64,000 bases of DNA from an uncultured Streptococcus sp. Its GTDB lineage: Bacteria > Bacillota > Bacilli > Lactobacillales > Streptococcaceae. Within the stretch, counting starts at the first letter, position 1. Each line of letters starts with the position of its first letter. The DNA lies in NCBI RefSeq assembly GCF_901875575.1, contig NZ_CABFMF010000022.1, positions 70,541-134,540 on the forward strand, given 5' to 3'. Shown piece after piece: positions 8,213 through 15,057 of the stretch. Below the pieces are notes generated by a model that made no database searches, had not been told where the DNA came from, and saw nothing but the letters and a program-made list of their open reading frames with translations. A program made the position numbers and the translations under genes.

Positions 8213-9976
8213 ATGAAACCAGAAAAACCAAAACTTCTAGGTTTTAAACAGATCTACTATAACCTAGATAAAATTCTTTTTTTATTTTTCTTAACATTCT
8301 TGTTGATAGAGTTTGTCTGGCTCCCCTTAAATTCATGGCTTGCAGGACTTTTGTTGAGGCAGTCTGGTTATCTCTTTCTTTCATATAATAATATTTTTGC
8401 GATTATTAAAGGCTCTCCTTTGATAAGTTTGGGATTATTGATGTTAGTGATCATCAATTTGTTGGTTGCTTATTTCCAAATGGGTCTCCTTTTAACTGGA
8501 GCTCGGCATCTTCTCTATCATGAAAAGAGAACATTAATAGAATATAGTCACAAGGTCTTTAGTCAAAGTTTTATGATCATGAAAGAAATAACTATTCCTA
8601 AGATGGCCTTTATTTTCTTTTATGTCATGATGCTCTTTCCCTTTATCAGAAAGATTCTAAAGATTTACTATCTCAATAAAATTGTGATTCCCAAATTTGT
8701 TGTCAACTATGTAGAAGAACGGTATTGGTTGGTAAGTATTATTGTCATACTTTTGTCGCTGATTATGTTTTATATTTCTGTACGTTTGATGTTTGCAATA
8801 CCCCAGCTTCTTTTTGAAAAGAAAACAGTTAAACAAGCAGTTTCTTATAGTATCGAAAAGACAAGAAGACAAAACTGGTTTTATACTTGGAATCTTCTTT
8901 GGATTGTGATTAAAACCTACCTATTTTTCTTTCTTCTTTTAGTTCCTATAATAGCTAGTCAGACCTTGATGGACGTTCTGACTCATAGAGAATCGCTGGT
9001 ACTTGGAATTTTTAATTATGTTTTGATTCGCAATTTCCACTATATGGTCCTGACCTATTTTCTCATTAAGTTTGTTTCTCTTTTAACAGGAGAAGGTCTT
9101 GAGATGATTCCTCGTAGAAAAAAAGACCACTGGATGCGATGGGGAGTATTAGGTTGTGCCTGCATCATCTTTTCAATAGAAGGCTATGTTTATCTTGAAG
9201 CTCCAGTTGCTCATAAACCCTTGATTCTTTCTCACCGAGGTGTCTCAAATAAAAATGGGGTTCAGAACACAGTCCAATCTTTAGAAAAAACAGCGCAATT
9301 AGAACCAGACTTTGTTGAAACTGATGTTCAAGAAACCAAAGACGGACAGTTTGTCATGATGCATGATGCCAATATATGGGAGTTAACGGGTGTCAATGCA
9401 AGTCCTCAAGATTTGACCTTGGAAGAATTGACCAAAATTGAAATATCAGAAAATGGTTTCCACAGTAAGATTTCAAGTTTTGATGATTACCTTAAAAGAG
9501 CAAATGAATTAAATCAAAAGCTATTGATTGAAATAAAGACTAGCAAAAAAGATAAACCAGATATGATGAAACGTTTTTTGGAGAAGTACGGTGAGACTTT
9601 GAAACAAAATGGTCATCAAATACAATCTTTGAATTATCAAATCATTGATCAAGTCCGATCCTTCGACTCAGAAATTCCAGCCTATTTCATCCTGCCTTAT
9701 AATAGTATTTTTCCAAGGACTAAAGCAACAGGTTACACAATGGAATATTCAACATTAGATGAAAACTTTGTCAACAAGCTTTGGAATACGGACCAGAAAT
9801 TGTATGTTTGGACGATTAATAGTTCAGAGTCTTTTGATAAATCAATTCATCTAGGAGCTGATGGTATGATAACGGATAATATAGAACTGGTACAAGAACT
9901 AGTAACGATTGCCCAAGAAGATCCAGAGTATACGGATTTACTCTTAAAGAGAGCCTTGGAATTTTTTAATTTTTAA
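8213..9976 (+). CDS. Membrane-linked glycerophosphodiester phosphodiesterase
   Basis: A 587-residue two-part protein. Residues 1-330 contain about seven hydrophobic segments (the GDPD membrane-extension domain). Residues 340-570 form a GDPD catalytic barrel with the signature LSHRGVSNKNG, the metal-binding pair VETDVQ, and MMHD with the second catalytic histidine. The substrate is probably glycerophosphodiesters, from lipids or glycerol-phosphate teichoic acid, on the outer face. A GTG six bases upstream is in frame, but the ribosome site GGAG (8204-8207) overlaps it, so the ATG at 8213 is the better start. It follows the exonuclease gene closely. Confidence 0.88.
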   Translation: MKPEKPKLLGFKQIYYNLDKILFLFFLTFLLIEFVWLPLNSWLAGLLLRQSGYLFLSYNNIFAIIKGSPLISLGLLMLVIINLLVAYFQMGLLLTGARHLLYHEKRTLIEYSHKVFSQSFMIMKEITIPKMAFIFFYVMMLFPFIRKILKIYYLNKIVIPKFVVNYVEERYWLVSIIVILLSLIMFYISVRLMFAIPQLLFEKKTVKQAVSYSIEKTRRQNWFYTWNLLWIVIKTYLFFFLLLVPIIASQTLMDVLTHRESLVLGIFNYVLIRNFHYMVLTYFLIKFVSLLTGEGLEMIPRRKKDHWMRWGVLGCACIIFSIEGYVYLEAPVAHKPLILSHRGVSNKNGVQNTVQSLEKTAQLEPDFVETDVQETKDGQFVMMHDANIWELTGVNASPQDLTLEELTKIEISENGFHSKISSFDDYLKRANELNQKLLIEIKTSKKDKPDMMKRFLEKYGETLKQNGHQIQSLNYQIIDQVRSFDSEIPAYFILPYNSIFPRTKATGYTMEYSTLDENFVNKLWNTDQKLYVWTINSSESFDKSIHLGADGMITDNIELVQELVTIAQEDPEYTDLLLKRALEFFNF

Positions 9977-10046
9977 TCAAAAAAGAGGAACAATAGTTCC
10001 TCTAAGTTGTAGGCAAGTATTCCATTTGGATACTTGCGTTTTTTGT
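9975..10046. terminator. Bidirectional terminator pair between GDPD and ebfC-like genes
   Basis: Two hairpins. AGAGGAAC-aata-GTTCCTCT (9984-10003) has a T-run on the minus-strand side. GCAAGTAT...ATACTTGC (10013-10037) is followed by TTTTTT on the plus strand. They separate convergent genes. Confidence 0.8.
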
Positions 10047-10049
10047 TTC

Positions 10050-10349
10050 TTAAAAAGGCAATTTCCCAGCGAAGGCACCTAATTTTTTCTTAGTTGTTTC
10101 ATCGATTTGTTCAAGAGCAGAGTTGAGGGCTTGAACAGTCATATCAGAAAGGGTTTCGAGGTCTTCTGGGTCAACGACAGCTGGATTGAAGTCAATGCTG
10201 ACAACTTTCTTATCTCCAGTTAAGGTAGCTTGAACAAGGTCTTGAGCAGATTTGCCAACAAATTGCATAGCAGCAAGCTCAGCTTGACTTTGTTCCATTT
10301 GTTTTTGAAGTTTTTGTGCTTGGCGCATCATGTTTTGCATGTTCATCAT
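10050..10349 (-). CDS. YbaB/EbfC family nucleoid-associated protein
   Basis: A 99-residue small dimeric DNA-binding protein. The Met/Gln-rich N-terminal helix (MMNMQNMMRQAQKLQKQMEQ), the conserved VVSIDFNPAVVDPEDLETL core and the C-terminal helix ALEQIDETTKKKLG are diagnostic of YbaB/EbfC. In many bacteria it is encoded next to dnaX-recR, but here it stands alone facing the GDPD gene. A MM start is present, and either methionine could initiate. Likely role is nucleoid structure or regulation; the precise function in streptococci is not established. Confidence 0.9.
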   Translation of the reverse strand: MMNMQNMMRQAQKLQKQMEQSQAELAAMQFVGKSAQDLVQATLTGDKKVVSIDFNPAVVDPEDLETLSDMTVQALNSALEQIDETTKKKLGAFAGKLPF

Positions 10350-10470
10350 GGTGTTTTACAGTTTCCTTTTATCTTATTTTCCTTCTTATTTTATCAATTT
10401 TGGGGTTAAAAGTCTAATCTTTTTCAGAGTGAATTCATCAAGTATCGATAGAGATGTAGATGAAATAAAA

Positions 10471-10515
10471 ATATAGGATAGATATTCTAAGTGAATAAGA
10501 ATATTTATCCTATAT
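10471..10515 (-). terminator. Terminator of the lipoprotein-TM2-choline-binding-protein group
   Basis: ATATAGGATA-g-ATATTC (10471-10487) pairs with GAATAT-tt-TATCCTATAT (10499-10515). On the minus strand it is followed by a T-rich stretch. It lies 43 bases past the lipoprotein stop codon. The 10350-10557 interval holds this hairpin and AT-rich sequence only. Confidence 0.7.
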
Positions 10516-10557
10516 AGTTACTAGATATTCGATGGCTACTTTAAGGATTTACCAGCA

Positions 10558-11607
10558 CTATTCTACCTTGTAGAAAAATCCCTCCGTACTGCCATTGATG
10601 AGTTGGTGTCCAAACCATAAGCGGTCTTGTGTAATATCAGACGAGTCAGTATAGCCATTATCTGAAGAAGAGGTGACAGACATGGTTATAGGGATTCCTG
10701 CTGGTAAAAAGGCAATAGCTGCACCACCAGCACCACCAGCTTTAGGAAGTAAACTTGCTTTAAGATAGCGGTCGGTTTCTTTAGCATGTTCAATTGAAAC
10801 TTTGGAATGATCACTTACCAAGCCATTTTTATCGAAAGTAAATTCAATACCTGTACCATTCCTCCAAGTTCCTGCGACACTAGAAAAATCTCCATTTTGA
10901 ATTGCAGAAATATCCATTCCTTTACTTTCTGACGGAAGAGTTATTTCTCCATTTATGAGACTTGTCACAGATTTCCAAGAGAAAGATCTTATGTCAAGGG
11001 AAGGTGGTTTTGTCCCCAGTCCCTCTTCTGTATCTGATTCGATAACTAAGTCTAATCGTGTTCCATTCTGATTTAACTTGTATAGTTTAAGTTGGATTTG
11101 ATTAATAGATACTCGGGTAGATAATTGAAAATAACCATTTTCTAAAGGATTAAAATGTACTCGCTCTCCAATAAAGTCCAGATTGTTTTCTGCATTGGTC
11201 AGTCGAATAACTTCACCATTTTTAAGAGTTCGAATATCTAATAAATCGTAATAGTTAGAATACGTTTTTAGAGCAATCAAAAGTTCGTCCGTACCGTCTT
11301 GGTCTAAATCATACAAGCTATACTGTAATCCAGAATATTCGTTAGGATAACCATTTTTTAAGTTTGCTTTTGAATTGATCTCTGTATGTGAAGTTGACGA
11401 ACCATCTAATACTTTGGCATATTCTTTTAGAACAGGATTGTATAGGGTGTAATCAGGTTTCTTCTCTTCCGATATAGAAGAAGTTGAACTAGTACTTGAA
11501 GCAATTGCTTCAGAACTTGCTGAAGAAGTGTTTTCACTCTGATGTTGGCAAGCCGTTAAAATAGAGATAGCTAAAATACTAATACTGAATAGAAATAATT
11601 TTTTCAT
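10558..11607 (-). CDS. Secreted lipoprotein of unknown function
   Basis: A 349-residue protein I do not recognise by name. The signal peptide ends in a lipobox (ISILTACQ), so Cys20 is predicted to be lipid-modified and the protein anchored on the outer membrane face. A Ser/Thr-rich spacer (residues 24-48) follows. A region with SLYDLDQDGTDELLIAL near residue 105 resembles the Asp-rich calcium-loop motifs seen in many secreted streptococcal lipoproteins. The C-terminal half has a beta-rich domain with AGTWRNGTGIEFTFD and a glycine-rich AGGAGGAAIAF. Related lipoproteins are common in mitis-group genomes without a known role. It is 4 bases from the TM2 gene, so probably co-transcribed with it. 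Confidence 0.75.
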   Translation of the reverse strand: MKKLFLFSISILAISILTACQHQSENTSSASSEAIASSTSSTSSISEEKKPDYTLYNPVLKEYAKVLDGSSTSHTEINSKANLKNGYPNEYSGLQYSLYDLDQDGTDELLIALKTYSNYYDLLDIRTLKNGEVIRLTNAENNLDFIGERVHFNPLENGYFQLSTRVSINQIQLKLYKLNQNGTRLDLVIESDTEEGLGTKPPSLDIRSFSWKSVTSLINGEITLPSESKGMDISAIQNGDFSSVAGTWRNGTGIEFTFDKNGLVSDHSKVSIEHAKETDRYLKASLLPKAGGAGGAAIAFLPAGIPITMSVTSSSDNGYTDSSDITQDRLWFGHQLINGSTEGFFYKVE

Positions 11608-11611
11608 ATAT

Positions 11612-12076
11612 TTAATCTTGTAATTCTAAGCCTTGGGCATCTTGGTGCCATTTACTACCAGTTTTAGACGTTAAAACTTGAATAGTAATTATAATATTCC
11701 AAATAGCATTTGCCAGTAAAACAAATAGTGTCAATATAGGAATAATAGCCAGCAGAGTTATGCCGATACGCTTGTATCCTTGTTTAGCATTTCCAATATA
11801 AAAATCGTAGGCACCAAACGCTCCTAAAAATAGGGCAAATAATGCTGCGGCCAGTTTAGATTTATCACTTACTCCATTTGAATGTTGACTAGAACTAGCT
11901 GGAGATGTGTTATCTATTTTTGAAACAATATAGTCGTCACCATTTTGATAAAATTCTACATAATCACCTACTTGTGGTTCAAAACCAAAACTTTTTCTTG
12001 AAATTGCAGTAAATTGGCCATTATCACCTTTTCCAACATAAACTGTTTCATCTTCAATTTTTATAACTTTGTTCAT
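11612..12076 (-). CDS. TM2 domain membrane protein with N-terminal beta-barrel-like domain
   Basis: A 154-residue protein. Residues 1-55 look like a small SH3/OB-like beta domain (VYVGKGDNGQFTAISR, VGDYVEFYQNGDDYIVSKID). A serine-rich linker follows, then a TM2 domain (about residues 75-145). The TM2 domain has two hydrophobic helices joined by a polar turn and the typical LFLGAFGAYDFYIGNAKQGYKR start, where relatives carry the D(R)F motif. Function of TM2 proteins in streptococci is unknown; family members sit in the cell membrane. It lies between the choline-binding protein (33 bases upstream) and the lipoprotein. Confidence 0.8.
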   Translation of the reverse strand: MNKVIKIEDETVYVGKGDNGQFTAISRKSFGFEPQVGDYVEFYQNGDDYIVSKIDNTSPASSSQHSNGVSDKSKLAAALFALFLGAFGAYDFYIGNAKQGYKRIGITLLAIIPILTLFVLLANAIWNIIITIQVLTSKTGSKWHQDAQGLELQD

Positions 12077-12109
12077 TTAATTGTCTCCTTAATCTATTTC
12101 TATTGTATG

Positions 12110-13627
12110 TTAAACCCATTCACCGTTGTAATCGACGTAGTAGCCGTCCGGCGTAATCGTATTGATTGCTAGCTCACCAGAGTTATATGCATAGTACCAT
12201 TTGCCAGATACTTGCATCCAACCTGTTTGCATAGCACCTGAGTCTTGAAGATAGTACCAGCTACCGTTATCTTTGAGCCAACCAGTCTTCATTGCACCTG
12301 AGTCTTGAAGATAGTACCAGCTACCGTTATCTTTGAGCCAACCAGTCTTCATTGCACCTGAGCCGTCGAGGTAGTACCAGCTACCGTTATCTTTGAGCCA
12401 ACCAGTCTTCATTGCACCTGAGCCATCGAGGTAGTACCAACTGCCGTCTTTTACCCAGCCAGTTTGCATCCAGCCAGAGTTGTCAAATCGATACCAAACA
12501 CCATTGATTTTTTCCCAGCCGTTAGTTGTATAGGTGCCATCTTCGTGTTTATACCACCATCGTCCATTCGAATACATCCAAGTAGATTTAGACTGATGGG
12601 TCGTCATGGTTGTATCTGTGTTAGAATAGTTTCCAGATGACGAACTTGTAGAAGTTGACGAGCTAGATGAATTCGAACCTGATTGGGTTGTTGTGTTAGT
12701 ATTTGAATTTGTCGAAGGATTTCCGAAAGTTACCTCTTTTCTAGCTTTAAAGACACGTTTTCTGTTATCAACTGAGTGATCGCGCGGAGAACCTGCCTCT
12801 CCTGACATCTCCAAGATATATGTTCCAGCAGGAAACTGTCTGATATCGAAAACATCCCCTTTAAATTTATTGCTATAAATTAAAGGTAAAAGAAATTGGT
12901 CGTTGACGTCATTAGTTAGACCACTAAAGATGACATCATTATTATGTTGGTACACAATCTTTCCGCTAGCCTTATCAATTAGAGTAACATTTCCTCTAGC
13001 TGCATTATCTCCTCCGTGTTGTAGTGGCTCTGAGAGTACACCTTCAAAATTAACTCCAAAATGATGAATTTCAACATTTGTAATTGTTGCTTCTATTTGT
13101 TTTTCAGTACTCGTATTCGAGATAGCATTTGCTTGATTAGTTGATAAGACTTCTAGTTTGGTTACATAAGTGTAAAAAGATGCTCCTTTCCCTACGTTTT
13201 CTCTAACATCGACTGTTAGTTTGTAACGAACTCCATCTAATTCAAACTTCATGGTATAGATACCATAATCTGTTGCTTTAAAGACAATTGTTTTACCGTT
13301 AAATGTAGCAATGCCATTTGATTCAAAACTTGCAAATTGCTTAGAAAATTCTTTTTTATAAGCCTTATCTACCCAATCAACCGTTATAAATCCAACAACA
13401 CCATTAGGAAATGCTCCAAGTTGTGCTTTTCTTTTTTCTACAAGCGTCACATCTGTTGCGACTAAATCTGTATCACGATAACCAATAGCAGGTTCTTCAA
13501 CATAAGCATTGACTGCTGGAGACCATACTTTGACCATTGGAATGTCTGCAGCATTGACACTTGAAATTGTAGCTCCTGTTGCTAGGAGTGATAAAACTGC
13601 TGTAGTCGTTAAAACGATTTTTTTCAT
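12110..13627 (-). CDS. Choline-binding surface protein with unknown N-terminal domain
   Basis: A 505-residue secreted protein. The signal peptide is residues 1-27 (cleavage near VNAAD). A domain of about 270 residues that I do not recognise follows, with Ig-like beta character (KFELDGVRYKLTVDVREN, FPAGTYILEMSGEAGSP). Next comes a Ser/Thr/Asn-rich linker (about residues 300-345). Six to seven choline-binding (CW_binding) repeats fill about 350-505, with the pattern TGWLKDNGSWYYLDGSGAMK. Three 60-bp repeat units at 12241-12420 are almost identical; the first two copies are exact. The C-terminal tail INTITPDGYYVDYNGEW is typical of the family. It would bind phosphocholine on teichoic acid, if the cell makes it (see the lic locus scar at about 18,050). 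Confidence 0.88.
   Translation of the reverse strand: MKKIVLTTTAVLSLLATGATISSVNAADIPMVKVWSPAVNAYVEEPAIGYRDTDLVATDVTLVEKRKAQLGAFPNGVVGFITVDWVDKAYKKEFSKQFASFESNGIATFNGKTIVFKATDYGIYTMKFELDGVRYKLTVDVRENVGKGASFYTYVTKLEVLSTNQANAISNTSTEKQIEATITNVEIHHFGVNFEGVLSEPLQHGGDNAARGNVTLIDKASGKIVYQHNNDVIFSGLTNDVNDQFLLPLIYSNKFKGDVFDIRQFPAGTYILEMSGEAGSPRDHSVDNRKRVFKARKEVTFGNPSTNSNTNTTTQSGSNSSSSSTSTSSSSGNYSNTDTTMTTHQSKSTWMYSNGRWWYKHEDGTYTTNGWEKINGVWYRFDNSGWMQTGWVKDGSWYYLDGSGAMKTGWLKDNGSWYYLDGSGAMKTGWLKDNGSWYYLQDSGAMKTGWLKDNGSWYYLQDSGAMQTGWMQVSGKWYYAYNSGELAINTITPDGYYVDYNGEWV
12241..12420. repeat. Tandem 60-bp repeats encoding choline-binding modules
   Basis: Bases 12241-12300 and 12301-12360 are identical. 12361-12420 differs only in the first dozen bases. 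Each unit encodes one 20-residue choline-binding repeat on the minus strand. Exact copies imply recent duplication and potential for repeat-number variation. Confidence 0.9.
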
Positions 13628-13680
13628 AATTTTTGTATTCCTTTTCTTTTTATCTATTTTTTAATAATTTTATTCTATAC

Positions 13681-14054
13681 CTACTCACCGTTGGCATTGA
13701 CACGATAGCCATCAGGGGTAGTCGTATTGATTGCTAGGGCACCAGAGCTATAAGCGTAGTACCATTTACCAGCTACCTTCATCTGCCGCCTCTTTTCGAA
13801 TGGCATTGATACGGTCTGAAATAGCCTGCTTATCTGGTGTCAATAAAGTTCCTTCAATTCCAACTAAGCTAGTACCAGCAAAAGTACTAGTTACCTCAGA
13901 GTTCAAGATATGATAAGACTGACCATTGATTTCTTGAGTGGAAACCAGCCTATCATTAGCGGCTACGGATTGTGGTGCAAGACTTCCAACTCCTAACAAT
14001 GAAAGTGCTAGAACTGTAGTAAGTGTGAATTTTTTAGTTTGTTTCTTTATTCAC
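13681..14054 (-). pseudogene. Relic of a second choline-binding protein (internal deletion plus 5' frameshift)
   Basis: Read leftward, a ribosome site (GGAG at 14062-14065) and GTG at 14054 begin MNK. One extra A in the following A-run shifts the frame; removing it would give MNKKQTKKF and then a normal signal peptide (TTVLALSLLGVGSLAPQSVAAN). About 60 further residues follow, ending INAIRKEAADEG, a stretch resembling the start of CAP/SCP-like domains in streptococcal surface proteins. At about 13785 the sequence jumps, out of frame, into the last choline-binding module (KVAGKWYYAYSSGALAINTT, ending NANGE and stop at 13681-13683). The middle of the gene has been deleted. The tail is a near copy of the end of the intact choline-binding protein next door. 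Confidence 0.8.
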
Positions 14055-14090
14055 GCAATATCTCCTATTCTTATTTATTGTAAAGTAATC

Positions 14091-14126
14091 AGTTTGTCCT
14101 AAAACCTAGACTTTTTTGGACAAACT
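14091..14126. repeat. Palindrome A: 9-bp perfect arms around a CCTAG core
   Basis: AGTTTGTCC (14091-14099) and GGACAAACT (14118-14126) are perfect inverted arms with an 18-base spacer that contains AAAA-CCTAG-AC-TTTTTT. It resembles palindrome B at 14215-14249 in spacing and core. It may be a terminator, or a binding site for the neighbouring recombinase. Confidence 0.7.
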
Positions 14127-14214
14127 TGATAAAATAGAAGTGTAATAATAATCGGTCAAAATGCTTGATTTTAGAACCTTTTTCTAACGAAAACGACTCT
14201 AGAATAGAGTATAT

Positions 14215-14249
14215 TTCCTGTCCAAAAAATCCTAGTTTTTTGACAGGAA
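14215..14249. repeat. Palindrome B: 8-bp perfect arms around a CCTAG core, abutting the recombinase stop codon
   Basis: TTCCTGTC (14215-14222) and GACAGGAA (14242-14249), with a 19-base spacer holding AAAAAA-TCCTAG-TTTTTT. It ends exactly at the recombinase stop codon. As RNA it could fold as a long hairpin terminator for the recombinase. Its similarity to palindrome A suggests a related origin or a protein site. Confidence 0.7.
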
Positions 14250-14837
14250 CTATGAATTTTTTATCCAATTATGAAAGGTGCTTTTTGATACTCCTAAGAT
14301 GTCTGCACCTTCTCGTAAGGTTATTTCTTTTTTCTTATATTGAGCTATCACATCAGGGAGATTATTCGGGGCAAGCAATTTTGGTCTACCGAATTTCTTC
14401 CCTTTTTTCTGTGCTTCCCGTATTCCTTCCATTTGTCTTTGTTTGATTTGTTCTCTTTCAAACTGTGCCACATAAGATAGGACTTGTAAAACGATATCAG
14501 AGATTAGTTTTCCTGTGATATTATCATTGCTATTCTTTGTGTTTAATAAGGGGAAATCTAAAACAGTTATATTTACTTTCTTTTTCTTAGTAATTGATTG
14601 CCATTGTTCTAAAATTTCATCATAGTTTCTCCCCAACCTATCAATTGATTTAATAACCAATTCATCATTTTCTTTCAAGATAGTTAATAATTTTTGATAT
14701 TCTATTCTGTCAAAATCTTTTCCTGAAACGTAATCGATAAAAATATTTTCTTTTAATAATTTATTTTCTACTAAGGCTGAAAATTGCCTATCAATATTCT
14801 GTTCTTTTGTAGATACTCGAACATAGCCGTAACGCAT
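14250..14837 (-). CDS. Serine recombinase (resolvase/invertase family)
   Basis: A 195-residue resolvase-type site-specific recombinase. Residues 1-140 are the catalytic domain. It holds the nucleophile serine in YGYVRVSTKEQN (Ser9 region), the conserved arginines in IDRLGRNYDEIL near residue 70, and the helix E region FEREQIKQRQMEGIREA. A DNA-binding helix-turn-helix closes the protein (ITLREGADILGVSKSTFHNWIKN, residues 172-194). Size and layout match resolvases of plasmids and Tn552/Tn3-like elements rather than large integrases. No transposase or other mobile gene is visible nearby. It sits between a broken choline-binding protein and the truncated end of an iron permease gene, so it may mark the remains of an inserted element. 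Confidence 0.9.
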   Translation of the reverse strand: MRYGYVRVSTKEQNIDRQFSALVENKLLKENIFIDYVSGKDFDRIEYQKLLTILKENDELVIKSIDRLGRNYDEILEQWQSITKKKKVNITVLDFPLLNTKNSNDNITGKLISDIVLQVLSYVAQFEREQIKQRQMEGIREAQKKGKKFGRPKLLAPNNLPDVIAQYKKKEITLREGADILGVSKSTFHNWIKNS

Positions 14838-14848
14838 AAAACTCTCCT

Positions 14849-14867
14849 TTTTACACTTATTGTAAAA
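14849..14867 (-). promoter_or_regulatory. Perfect inverted repeat overlapping the recombinase promoter region
   Basis: TTTTACA-cttat-TGTAAAA, placed immediately upstream of the recombinase ribosome site (AGGAG on the minus strand). Its location suggests an operator or recombinase binding site. The 10-mer TTATTGTAAA inside it also occurs at 14075-14084 on the far side of the recombinase gene. Confidence 0.5.
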
Positions 14868-14919
14868 TATAAAAGAAGGTTAGACTTTATAAAAGAGTGG
14901 TGTACTTAATTTCTATTAA

Positions 14920-15057
14920 TTATCTCTTAACCACTTGCTGACAGGCTTTCCAACAATCGACCTTCTTGGAATTTATCCAAGTTGGGAAGGTTTGGCCAGC
15001 CAGCTAATCTTTGTTGTTATCGTTTTGATTGTCACTTTTAGACAGGGTAAAGAATAG
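14920..15057 (+). pseudogene. 3' remnant of an FTR1-family iron permease gene (efeU-like)
   Basis: An open frame without a plausible start reads to a stop at 15055-15057. Its end (GFPTIDLLGIYPSWEGLASQ, then a hydrophobic helix LIFVVIVLIVTF) looks like the C-terminus of an FTR1/EfeU-type ferrous or ferric permease. In several streptococci efeU-type iron uptake genes, including a Tat-exported Dyp peroxidase, lie directly beside tatC/tatA. Here only the last ~45 codons remain before tatC, which starts at the very next base. Similarity is recalled, not searched, so the family call is moderate; that it is a truncated coding end is clearer. Confidence 0.6.

Noticed and set aside
12241..12420. Regularly spaced identical 60-bp units resembling a CRISPR array
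   Set aside because: They are contiguous without spacers and encode choline-binding modules in frame; no cas genes are present.
14165..14446. Plus-strand frame opposite the recombinase 3' end
   Set aside because: Overlaps palindrome B and the conserved recombinase domain; no ribosome site.
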